Source: a beta proteobacterium MWH-UniP1 (GTDB lineage Bacteria; Pseudomonadota; Gammaproteobacteria; Burkholderiales; Burkholderiaceae_A). Taken from it: DNA of 64,000 bases. The stretch covers positions 683,401-747,400 of the forward strand of contig CP143625.1 in NCBI GenBank assembly GCA_036362785.1, given 5' to 3'. Below the pieces are notes generated by a model. It saw only the letters and a list, made by a program, of their open reading frames with translations. It was not told the DNA's origin and ran no database searches. Of the stretch, positions 25,584 to 35,800 are shown piece by piece. Within the stretch, counting starts at the first letter, position 1. Each line of letters starts with the position of its first letter. Both the position numbers and the translations under genes were made by a program.

Positions 25584-26285
25584 ATGTCAAACAATTCGCC
25601 TTTAGACGGCCTGGATACATCGGCTTCCCGCAAGCGCATTCTGTCCAGAATCCGCCAGGCCCAGGGCCGATCCAGCCAGGCCAAGGAGCGAGAAGAAGAG
25701 CTTAACTATAACTACGTGGCCCAAAAACCCAGTGGCCCGCAGCCCGATATTGGTCCCGATCTGGTGGAGCGGTTTATTGCACAGTCCAATCGCCTGCAGA
25801 CCACGCTAAGCCGGGTGGCAGAGATGTCGGCTGTCCCGGCAGCAGTTGCGGATTACTTGCGCAGCCTAGATCTTGGCAATCGCGCCATCATTTGGCCGGG
25901 TCTGGATCAATTGGACTGGGCGGCTGCCGGCTTGGAAGTTGAGGCCAGGGCGCCGGTGCGTGATGAGCCCAGGCCCGACATGGTGGGCATTACAGGCTGC
26001 TTTGCAGCAATTGCAGAGACCGGAACACTTGCCTTGCTGTCCGGCCCAGAGACCCCGGCGTCGATGGCGCTGTTGCCAGAAACCCATATTGCGGTTGTGG
26101 CGAAGTCTCGAATCGTGGCTTATATGGAAGATGTGTTTGCCCTGCTGCGGCATGAGCGTGGTCTGCCCCCGCGGGCTCTGAACTTTATTTCTGGCCCGTC
26201 CCGCACCGGGGATATCGAGCAGACCATTGTGCTGGGGGCCCACGGACCCTACCGCGTTCACCTGGTGATTGTTGACGCGATCTGA
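25584..26285 (+). CDS. LutC/YkgG-family (LUD domain) protein
   Basis: A 233-residue protein. After a polar N-terminus, the LUD domain contains GITGCFAAIAETGTLALL and a C-terminal FISGPSRTGDIEQTIVLGAHGP, the LutC signature. In Bacillus subtilis LutABC oxidises L-lactate, and LutC is the subunit without Fe-S clusters. lutA and lutB are not in the window, so the gene is either separated from them or serves another role. A 2-hydroxyacid dehydrogenase gene follows 29 bp downstream, which fits a hydroxyacid theme. Confidence 0.88.
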   Translation: MSNNSPLDGLDTSASRKRILSRIRQAQGRSSQAKEREEELNYNYVAQKPSGPQPDIGPDLVERFIAQSNRLQTTLSRVAEMSAVPAAVADYLRSLDLGNRAIIWPGLDQLDWAAAGLEVEARAPVRDEPRPDMVGITGCFAAIAETGTLALLSGPETPASMALLPETHIAVVAKSRIVAYMEDVFALLRHERGLPPRALNFISGPSRTGDIEQTIVLGAHGPYRVHLVIVDAI

Positions 26286-26314
26286 ATTTTTGTTGTTAAT
26301 CCAAAGGAATTGTT

Positions 26315-27271
26315 ATGTCTAAGCCGAAGCTTGCGATTTCGCGTCGCATCTATGACACGAGCTATGCCCAGCTTGCCGAAGTGTTTGAGATCGTGGCCAA
26401 CAACCAGGCCAGTGATGCGCCCTGGTCACTTGCCCAGATGCAGGCCAATGTGGCGAGTGTTGATTATTTGTTTTGCACAGTAGCCGACAAGGTCGATGCC
26501 AGCGTGATTGCCGCTGCCCCCAATTTAAAGATGATTGCCACTGGTGCGGTTGGTTTTAACAATATTGATATCGCTGCCTGTAAGGCGCGCGGCATTCGGG
26601 TTTCGAACACCCCCGATGTGTTGACTGAAACCACCGCAGACTTTGCCTTTGCCTTGATGATGGCCACGGCCCGGCGCATTTCAGAATCCGAGCGCTATGC
26701 CCGTGCGGGACAGTGGACCGGCTGGGCCTTTGATCAGTTTAGTGGCCGGGATTTGCATCACGCCACACTCGGCATTATCGGCATGGGCCGCATTGGCGGG
26801 GCAATTGCCAAGCGTGCAGGTGGGTTCGATATGCGGGTGATTTATCACAACCGAAATCGCAGCCAAGAGGAATACGGTGCGACTTGGGTGGAGCGTGACA
26901 CCCTGCTTAAAGAATCTGACTTTGTCATGTTGGTGGTGCCCTATAGCCCGGCCACCCACCATTTGATTGGTGCGGCAGAGTTGGCGCTAATGAAACCCAC
27001 GGCAACGCTCATTAACATTGCCCGCGGTGGTGTGGTCGATGATCAGGCGCTGATTGCCGCATTGAAAGACAAAAAGATTGCGGCAGCTGGTCTAGATGTC
27101 TTTGAAAACGAACCCAAGTTTGACCCGGCATTTCTGCAGTTTGAAAACGTGGTGATCACACCGCATATTGCAAGTTCATCCAAGGCCACCCGCGCTGCGA
27201 TGGTGCAATTGGCAACGGACAATCTTTTGGCCCATGCAAAGGGCTTGCCGCTTAAAACGCCGGTGGCTTGA
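26315..27271 (+). CDS. D-2-hydroxyacid dehydrogenase (glyoxylate/hydroxypyruvate reductase-like)
   Basis: A 318-residue NAD(P)-dependent enzyme. The Rossmann motif GIIGMGRIGGAIAKR starts near residue 154, and the catalytic triad is visible as Arg in NIARGGVVDD, Glu in DVFENEP and His in TPHIASSS. The sequence is closest to GhrB-type or D-glycerate dehydrogenases; the substrate cannot be set by reading alone. AAAGGAATTG precedes the ATG. Its 3' end overlaps the start of the sensor kinase gene by 38 bases. Confidence 0.9.
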   Translation: MSKPKLAISRRIYDTSYAQLAEVFEIVANNQASDAPWSLAQMQANVASVDYLFCTVADKVDASVIAAAPNLKMIATGAVGFNNIDIAACKARGIRVSNTPDVLTETTADFAFALMMATARRISESERYARAGQWTGWAFDQFSGRDLHHATLGIIGMGRIGGAIAKRAGGFDMRVIYHNRNRSQEEYGATWVERDTLLKESDFVMLVVPYSPATHHLIGAAELALMKPTATLINIARGGVVDDQALIAALKDKKIAAAGLDVFENEPKFDPAFLQFENVVITPHIASSSKATRAAMVQLATDNLLAHAKGLPLKTPVA

Positions 27272-29096
27272 TTCGCTGCTTGGCCTAGCGCTGTGGCTCT
27301 TGGCCGCAGCCGGGGCCAGCGCGGATTACGTTGCCTCGCGGGAGTTTTTTAGCGACCCTACCGGCAAACTTTCCATTGCGCAGGTGCAGTCGCAGGCCTT
27401 TGTGCCCGCACCTGAAATTCTTGCCAGGGGCTACACATCCGCTGCAACGTGGGTGCGTTTAAACATCACACCACGACAAGGGGACGATGGCAGGTTGATC
27501 TTTCGGATTCGACCCACGTATCTTGATGACGTGCGGCTGTATGTGCCAGATTCACGTGTGCCGGGTGGCTGGCGAGAGTCGGCGACTGGGGATCGTTACC
27601 CTTTTGCTGAGCGAGAAGTCGCCGGGCTAGCGCTTCGTTTCGAAGAGGCATTCAAAACGACAACCCAGGTGTATTTGCGCTTGCAGACCACCAGCAATTC
27701 ATTGCTGAAGGTAGAGGTGATCTCCCCCAAGGAAGCCTATCAGCGTGATGCAGCGCTTAATTTTGTCTACTGGATCTATTTCTCAGCCATGGCACTGGTC
27801 TTGGTGCTATTGCTGTATCTGGGCCGATACCTGGGTGATGCGGCAGTGGGTTGGTTCGCCCTGTCGCACTTGGCATTCATGATTTACAGTGTGTCAATGA
27901 TGGGGTTTTTGCCACCCTTGTTCCCTGTTGCTGCCTGGCTTGGTGACTTCACCAGCATATGCGTTTTTTCTGTGTTTCTTGGGCCAGCGATTTATCACCG
28001 ACAGTTTTTTCGTGCCCAGGGTGTGCGCAGGCGTTGGTTGATCTTTCTGGATGGTCTGTTGGTGGCTTCGGTTGTTGCGATTTTGCTTTGGGTTCTTGGG
28101 CATGAGCGGGCTGGCCTTGCGCTGAATGCAAAACTTGCCTTGCTTTTTGGTCCGGTGGTCACGGTGCTGGCCTTTTTGGTGGATAAAAACACCCACGACC
28201 CACAAGAAGTCACAGCGACCCGCGTGATCTATTGCCTGCTCACGCTGTCATTGTTGGTCGCCATTTCTCCGCACTTGGGGCTCATACCTGCTTCAGAGTG
28301 GAGTCTGCACGGCACGCTTGCCCATGGGTTGATTAGCGCGTCTCTAATTTCTTACTTGGTCCACCGCCGCTTTGAGCGTGAGCGGCGACAGGGCCTTCAA
28401 GACCGAGAGCAATTAATTGCGTCACGGCAAGAGGCCATGCTGCGTGAGCAGCAGTTAAAAGAGCGGGCCGATTTAATGGCCATGCTCACCCACGAGCTTA
28501 AAACGCCGCTTTCTCTGGTGAAGCTAACGGTCGACACGGTGGACATGGAAGCCGCTCGCAAAGAGCGTATTGATCGGGCAGTAACCGACATGAGTCGATT
28601 GATTGATCGGTGCCGTGATGCTGGTGAGTTTGAAAAAGGTAGCCTGATTCCCAAGCCGTTGCGGGTTCGTTTGTTAGACGAGCTGCAACGAGCTATTGAG
28701 GTGGCTCGTTACCCAGAGCGAATAAAACTCTTGGGTGGTGATGTCCTGGGGGAGTTATTGGTCGACCCGCAGTTGTTTCAGTTGATCTTGGTCAACCTTT
28801 TTGAAAACGCCCTGCGTTATTCACCAGCTGGCAGTGTAGTGACCTGTGCGGTGACGGCCGAAAAGCGACGTGGCACTCCTGGTGTGTTGATTTGTATTGT
28901 GAATACCGTGCAGGGTGCGGCGCCGATGGCCGATAGAGTCTTCGATAAGTACTACCGCGGTGATGCCGCACGCGGGGTGAGTGGTTCGGGTCTTGGCTTA
29001 TACATCGCCAAGAGCGTGGTGGAATTGCTGGGTGGCCAGATTGGGTGTGAGATTGCCGATTCAACGATAGAGTTTTGTCTATGGCTGCCCCAATAA
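27234..29096 (+). CDS. 7TMR-DISM sensor histidine kinase
   Basis: A membrane sensor of about 620 residues. An N-terminal hydrophobic segment ending in AAAGASADY is a likely signal peptide. An extracellular 7TMR-DISMED2-like beta domain follows to about residue 160, then seven hydrophobic segments (about 175-385), a coiled coil, and a HisKA domain with the phospho-acceptor His420 in MLTHELKTPLSL. The ATPase has the N box in NLFENALRYSP and the G box GSGLGLYIAKSV. Such extracellular domains often bind carbohydrates. The ATG at 27234 is chosen as it precedes the hydrophobic signal; the frame is open further upstream. The response regulator gene overlaps its end by 16 bases. Confidence 0.88.
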   Translation: MQRACRLKRRWLDSLLGLALWLLAAAGASADYVASREFFSDPTGKLSIAQVQSQAFVPAPEILARGYTSAATWVRLNITPRQGDDGRLIFRIRPTYLDDVRLYVPDSRVPGGWRESATGDRYPFAEREVAGLALRFEEAFKTTTQVYLRLQTTSNSLLKVEVISPKEAYQRDAALNFVYWIYFSAMALVLVLLLYLGRYLGDAAVGWFALSHLAFMIYSVSMMGFLPPLFPVAAWLGDFTSICVFSVFLGPAIYHRQFFRAQGVRRRWLIFLDGLLVASVVAILLWVLGHERAGLALNAKLALLFGPVVTVLAFLVDKNTHDPQEVTATRVIYCLLTLSLLVAISPHLGLIPASEWSLHGTLAHGLISASLISYLVHRRFERERRQGLQDREQLIASRQEAMLREQQLKERADLMAMLTHELKTPLSLVKLTVDTVDMEAARKERIDRAVTDMSRLIDRCRDAGEFEKGSLIPKPLRVRLLDELQRAIEVARYPERIKLLGGDVLGELLVDPQLFQLILVNLFENALRYSPAGSVVTCAVTAEKRRGTPGVLICIVNTVQGAAPMADRVFDKYYRGDAARGVSGSGLGLYIAKSVVELLGGQIGCEIADSTIEFCLWLPQ

Positions 29097-29767
29097 ATAT
29101 TCTGGTTGTCGAAGATAACGCTGATCTTGCCGAAGCGATGGTGGATGCCCTGGGTAGCCGGGGCCACTTTGTGCAAGCCATTGAGTCGGCAGAGGCACTC
29201 GCCGAATTAACTACACTTGCTTCGATCGATATTGCGGTGTTGGATTTGAACCTGCCGGGGGAAGATGGCCTGTCGTTGGCCCGGCGGCTACGCGCCATGC
29301 AGCCTGGCATTGGCATCATCATGTTCACGGCCCGCAACCTTGAGGATGATCGGGTGGTTGGCTTTGAAAGTGGCGCCGATATTTATCTGGCCAAGCCGGC
29401 ATCGCTGCGCGAATTACTCGCAGCCATTGATGCGCTGTCTCGCCGGCTGAAACCTGCCGACATGGCGGTTGCGATTCAGCTAAATGTTCAGGCCCGTGAA
29501 TTAAAAAGCGCAGATGGGCAATCCATCAAACTGTCATGGACAGAGCTTACGATTCTGATGGGGTTTATCAGGGCTTCCGGCCAGAAGTTAGAGCATTGGC
29601 AGATTGTGGAATTGCTGGGTAAAGACGTGGCCACCTATGACCTGGGCGCCATGCAGCTGCATATTCTGCGGCTTCGGCGCAAATGCCAGGCCCTGGGCTG
29701 CGGGGACATCTTGTTGCCCATTCGCAATTGGGGCTATCAGCTTGGTCAGCCGATTCAACTTGCCTAG
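29081..29767 (+). CDS. OmpR-type response regulator
   Basis: A 228-residue protein. The receiver domain has the acidic pair in VVEDNADL, the phospho-acceptor Asp55 in VLDLNLPGEDG and the Lys in YLAKPASL. The C-terminal winged helix (LSWTELTILMGFIR to IRNWGYQLG) is OmpR/PhoB-like, though diverged. The ATG at 29081 is used; an in-frame TTG at 29075 is an alternative. It pairs with the sensor kinase and is followed by the exoprotein gene, whose leader carries a 10-bp tandem repeat that could be its target. Confidence 0.9.
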   Translation: MAAPINILVVEDNADLAEAMVDALGSRGHFVQAIESAEALAELTTLASIDIAVLDLNLPGEDGLSLARRLRAMQPGIGIIMFTARNLEDDRVVGFESGADIYLAKPASLRELLAAIDALSRRLKPADMAVAIQLNVQARELKSADGQSIKLSWTELTILMGFIRASGQKLEHWQIVELLGKDVATYDLGAMQLHILRLRRKCQALGCGDILLPIRNWGYQLGQPIQLA

Positions 29768-29800
29768 CCTTGTTCCAAATAACTTTACTGCCAGTGGGGT

Positions 29801-29820
29801 TTCTGAAGTTTTCTGAAGTT
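29801..29820 (+). promoter_or_regulatory. Tandem 10-bp direct repeat upstream of the exoprotein gene
   Basis: TTCTGAAGTT occurs twice without a gap, followed by TTCAAATT. A spacing of one helical turn is typical of half-sites for OmpR-family regulators, and the regulator gene ends 34 bp upstream. It lies 62 bp before the exoprotein start. The repeat is seen; binding is inferred. Confidence 0.5.
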
Positions 29821-29881
29821 TTCAAATTAGTACGTTTTCTACCCTTCGCGCATCTGAATGCGCTGCGCAAGGGATTTGTCT

Positions 29882-32800
29882 ATGAATTCGTGCCTGAATC
29901 GAACCTATCGGTTGGTTTGGAGTGAAGTACACAACGCCTGGGTGGCGGTGGCCGAAACGGTTCGCAGCCGCACCAAATCGAGCGGCCGATCCGCACGTAT
30001 CAAATTAGCAGCGCTTGTGTCGGGGCTCATGGGGTCAAGCGTTGCTTTAGCGCAGCTACCAACGGGTGGCCAGATTGTGGGCGGGGCGGGCACGATTTCC
30101 AGCAGTGGCACCACCATGACGGTGACTCAAACGACCGACCGAATGGCCGCCAACTGGCAGAGCTTCAATATCGGCAAGGGTAACACGGTTAACTTTGTTC
30201 AGCCCAACAGTAATTCGGTGGCACTGAACCGTGTGCTGGGTTCAGATGTGTCCGTCATTCAGGGCGCGTTAAACGCCAACGGCAAACTGTTTCTAATTAA
30301 CCCCAACGGGGTGCTGTTCACAAAAGATTCCCATGTGAATGTGGGTAGTTTGGTGGCGAGCACGCTCAACATCACTACAGAAAACTTCATGGCGGGCAAC
30401 TATCGCTTTGAGGGTGCAAGTAGTAACGCCATTATTAATCAGGGCAACATCACGGCCAATGGTGATGGTGCCGGTGGTGGCACGGTTGCGTTGATTACGG
30501 CAAAGATTGTGAACCAGGGTGCCATCACTGCCCACAAAGGCAATGTGCTGATGGGCGCAGGAAGCAGAGTCACGCTCAACCTGGGTGGGCCGGTCAGTAT
30601 TGAAGTGGAGCAGGGCGCGCTGGACGCGCTCATCGAGCAGGGCGGTGCGATCAAGGCCGATGGTGGCCTGGTGTATCTGACGGCGAAGGCGGCTAACGAC
30701 ATTGTCACCACCGTGATTAACCATACCGGTGTCACCGAAGCCCAAACGCTTGCTACTGGTCAAAGCGGCAAGATTTATCTCATGGGCGACATGGCTAAGG
30801 GCCGTGTCGAAGTGGCGGGCACGTTAGATGCGAGCGCCCCGAATGGGGGTGATGGAGGGTTTGTGGAGACCTCTGCCGCGACTCTGAAAGTGCATGACGG
30901 CGCAGCAGTTCGGGCCGGCCATTGGCTCATTGACCCGACCAACATTACGGTCGACGCCGGCATGGCGACCACGCTTCAGGGGCAGTTATCCACCGGTAAC
31001 GCCACGGTAACAACCGCCCGGGGCGGTGTCGATGCCGGCGATATTTTCTTAAATGCTGGTATTACCTGGTCGAGCGGCAAAACATTGACACTGCGTGCAG
31101 ACAGAAACATCGAAATCAACGCAACTCTGGATGCAAGTGGCGGAAGTGGCGGCCGCCTATCCCTGGAATATGGACAGGGTGCAAAGAATGGGGTGCTTGA
31201 TGGTCTTGCAGCCACTTACACGATCAACGCTCCGGTCAAACTGCGGGATAGCGGAGCTGCAAACGGCAGCAACCTGAACGCCACCAATTTTGCAACGAAA
31301 TTTGGAAGTACAGGCGCGATCACGCATTTCACGACATTAAGCAGTCTGAGCGCGCTAGATGCCATCGATGTGAATTCCACATCGCTTCGGGGGAGTTATG
31401 CACTTGGGGCAGATTTATCGCTTGCGAGTATGACTGCGCCAATTGGAAACTCGGCGAGATCGTTCACCGGACGATTCGACGGGTTGGGAAACACACTTTC
31501 CGGTTTGACGCTTACTGGAGCTAGTTATCTTGGGCTGTTTGGAACCACCGGCCTTAATTCATTTATCAGTAACTTAAAGCTGAACAACTTCAATTTAACT
31601 GCAACAGGGGCGTTCAACAGCTCTGCGTATATGGGCGCTTTAGTGGGACGGGCGAGTGGGGGTAGTTATTACAATCTGAGTTACTCGAACATGACGTTTT
31701 CTGGGGGTACCTCTGCCTCAACCGACGCAGCACGCCAGGTGGGTGTGGGAATGACAGGAATCGGCGGGCTGATTGGCATAGTTGGTACATCGGGTGTGGT
31801 CATTGAAAAAGTGCGTGGCAGTGGAGTGACGATTGAGGGTGAGAGAAATCTGGGCGGCCTTGTTGGCTCAATCTCGCTGTCATCGACTACAGCAGCAAAA
31901 ATTAGTGATGTTCAACTCGACAATGTCAGCCTAACCATTACTGGTGCCTTTGGTGGTCAGAGTAGCGAAGTTGGCGGTCTTGCAGGCGCACTTTCTTACA
32001 CAACAGTTCAAAAAACTGCTGTGTCTAACCTAACCGTAAGAACCAAAAATAACCAAAATTTATCCAACGGCTTTGTGGGTGGTCTTGTTGGCTCCGCTTA
32101 TTTCTCTGATATCGATAAAAGCTTTGCCCACGGTAGCATTGATATCAACAACTACACGACGATCGTCAGCCATCCGGGTGCAACTGGATCGGTTGGGGGA
32201 TTGGTTGGTTTTGTCTTTGGAGGGAGCGTTTCAAATAGCTATGCGCTGACCGATGTAACGGTAAATAACTCACAAAGCTTCAGGGGGGGTATTGGCGGCC
32301 TTGTTGGCCGCGCAGAGCACACTAGCTCGACGTCCGCCTCGATCAACAACAGCTACTCCGCGGGTAAGGTCAGCGCTGGCAATCTGTCGGGCACGAATCT
32401 CAATTACATAGGCGGCTCTATCGGCACGATTCAGACCAGCACGACCAATGCATCAAGCGGGATAAGCGCTCTTACGATCACCAATGTTTTCTGGGACAGA
32501 GATGCCTCAACCCGCTCGAACGCAATCGGAACAACATCGATGGCGGCTAAGACCGGCTCCACGGCAATTGGCGCTTTGTTAAGCAGCACGGGTAGTACAG
32601 CATTTGATCAGGCGGGCTACACAGGTTTTGATTTCACTAATGTTTGGGCAAGCTATACAGGCATCCGACCGATCCTGCGCGCTTTGCAATCAACCGTGCA
32701 GGTCAAGGTAGATAGTGTGGCCAAAACCTACGATAAGGTTGCGTGGAACAGCCCAACTTACACCGCGACGTCTGGGGCCCCAGTGACCGGCACGATCAGT

Positions 32801-35800
32801 CTTGCGGGCACTGCCGTGAATGCCGTGAACGCCGGAACCTACTCGATTCAGGCAAGTGGGTTGACACTTAATCAATCAACTCACCTGGATTACCAGAAAT
32901 GGAGTGACCTGAGCTATATCGATGGCACACTGAAGATCAACCCCAAAACCTTAACGCTTAGTGGTTTGACCGCGGCCAACAAGGTGTACGACGCAGGTGT
33001 TACTGCCACCCTGACTGGCACAGCGTCGATAAGTGCCGGTGTTATTTCTGGCGATACCGTGAGCTTGACGGGTACGGCTGCCGGCACCTTTGCCGACAAA
33101 AATGTGGGCACTAGCAAAACCGTCACGGTGAGTGGTCTGAGTCTCGCTAACAATACGGACGGTAACTACACACTAAGCGTCCCCACACTAAGTGCGAATA
33201 TTTCCAAGGCCCCATTGAGTTTGAGCGGTCTTACGGCAAGTGGTAAGACATACGACGGCAAGACTACAGCTACCCTTACAGGGAGCACCAGCATCAAGCC
33301 GTTGGGTAGCGATGATGTGGCGTTAAGCGGGGTTGTCACGGGAACGTTTGCTGACGCAAATGCGGGGGTCAACAAACCTGTAACCGTGAGTAGCGTCATG
33401 TTGGTGGGTAAAGATGCTGGTAACTATGAGTTCACGTCGCCGACTGGACTCACCGCCACGATCTCAAAGGCAGCACTGCGTGTCAATGCCAATGAATTTG
33501 TCTCGTCTGCGGGCACAACCCCAACAAAGATTTCTGAAAGCGGCTGTGTGGATCTGGCTGCTTGCGTGAGTGGAATTACATTGACGGGCTCAAATCTTGG
33601 GCTGACTTTTGCCTCCGGAGCGCTTGCTAGCAATTACAACACAACCCTGTGGGTGAGTAATTCAGGCGGCAGATTGAATGTGGCCCGGCCCCTGAGCTGG
33701 AGTGGATTTAATTTAGCACTGTCTGCGGTTACGGATATTCACATCACCAGCACCCTCACCGCCAGCGGCGCGACCGATAAGGTCAGTCTTCTATATGGGC
33801 AGGGCGCTGTTGCTTCGGGTAACACCGCCGCTTATCGATTTGGTCTGACCGATACGGGATTTGCGGGGAAGCTGAATCTGCAGGCGGGTCAGAACCTGAT
33901 TACGAAGCTGGGTAGTAACGGGGACGAATATACTTGGACGGTCGTAAGTAATCGGTCAGAACTTCAAAACATAAGTCTGTCTGGTCGATCGGCTCTGGGT
34001 GCTGACGTCGATGCCAGCGGTTCAGCCTGGACGGCGCTGGGAAATGCCACAACAAAATTCACTGGGCAGTTCGATGGTCTAGGGCACACGGTTAGTGGGT
34101 TAAAAATCGACAAAAGCTCGGATACCGCGAACAATTACCAAGGTTTGTTCGGTTGGGCTATTGGTGCAAGCTTTGCAAATATTGGTATTGAAAGTCCGAC
34201 CATTGAAGCGGCTCGCTACATCGGGGGTTTAGTCGGCGAGGGTTATGCGACTAGCATTACTCAGAGCTATGTAAAGAATGCGGCGCTTACCGGTGAGCGT
34301 GGGGTGGGTGGTCTCGCTGGATTTCTGAGATATGGATCGAATGTTACTGACAGTTTTGCGACTGGCAAGACTCAAGGCAACATTGTCGCGAATATTGCCT
34401 ATCATGGTGGTTTGATTGGGATTGTTGAAACATTTGATGCAGGCTCGAAAAATGTTGCAGCTAATATCCGCAGAAGTTTCGCAAATGTAAGCATTACTCC
34501 TACGGGCACCGAAGCTTCAGTCGCCGGCGGCCTCGTTGGGCTCTTCCGGGGCGCGGGGGTGATTGAAGACAGTTTCGCGCTCGGCGATGTACGCGGTAGA
34601 AATGATGGTTCAGGCGGATTGGTGGGACGGCTGGGTGATAGCAGCGATACCGCTAAATCGACGGTAACCCGCAGCTATGCCAGTGGTGCCGTCTCAACTA
34701 ATGGCGGAACGGCCGGTGGTCTGATTGGGCTTGATGTAGGCTCTAATGGGGCCACCAGCACCGTTACCAACTCCGTCTGGAATACGATCACCAGCGGCCA
34801 GCCCACCAGTGCCGGCGGTGCCAGAGCGGTAGGCAAAACCAACGAGCAGATGCAGACGCTGAACACCTTCGCTAACTGGAACGCAGCATTTACCGACGCG
34901 ACCAGCTACGCCGGCATCAGCGACTTCCGCCAGCCTAGCATTGCGTTCGATGGCGTGAGCGTATGGAAAATGAACCCTAAGTACATCCCCTACACCCTGA
35001 GTGAGATCGGTACGGATAAGTACACCTACAACGCGCAGGCGCAAACCCCCGCAGAGTGGGATAGCAAGACTGTGCTGGGATCGGTCTTTGCGGGTTGGGT
35101 TCTGGGTACCGATTACATCTTCACGCACAGCAGTAGCAACAGCACAGGTTTTACCAATGCCGGCGTGTATAACCCGGTCAGCGTGACGATTTTGCGGAGC
35201 GGTTATAACAATGCGTCGACAGGCAACACAACGGGTAGTCTCACGATTGACAAGGCCGCGCTGACGGTAAGGGCCAATGACGATGCGCGCTTTGTCACGC
35301 AATCAGAAAACACCAGCTACTCCGGTGTGAGCTACAGCGGCTTCAAAGGTGGCGACACGGTCTCGGTCTTGACCGGTACACCAACGATTGCGCGAAGCGA
35401 TAGTACCAACAACAATACGGGCAGCTACACCCTGACGCCCAGCGGCTTGAGTTCAGATAAGTACTCCTTCAATTACGAGAACGGCACCTACCAGATCGTC
35501 GGTGCCGACAAGATGCTGGTGAAGGCAGGGACGATCAACTCCATTTACGGCCAGACGGTGGACTGGGCCACGCCGATAGTGCAGTACGTGGCGGGTGGTA
35601 ATGTGTTGACCCTGGAAAAGCAATCTCAGACGGGCGCGGCTTTTGTCTTCCAAGAGGGTTCGCCCAACACAGCTAACACGGTCTCGTTCACTTTGGCGCC
35701 GACCGGTACCACGTTGAGTACCAGCAACAACGTGAAAGCGGGCACTTATGCGCTGACGGGCACAGGTTTCGTCGCCAATACGCCGAATTACACCGGCGGC

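Noticed and set aside
33000-33100. Further GTGTC-type palindromes in the exoprotein and dnaK genes
   Set aside because: Matches such as GGTGACACC are short, unpaired and explained by common Gly-Asp-Thr codons.
34694-35302. Open frame of 202 residues antisense to the exoprotein gene, with others at 30293-30763 and 37037-37441
   Set aside because: They arise from repeated Thr/Gly/Ser codons on the coding strand; no family features or ribosome binding sites were seen.
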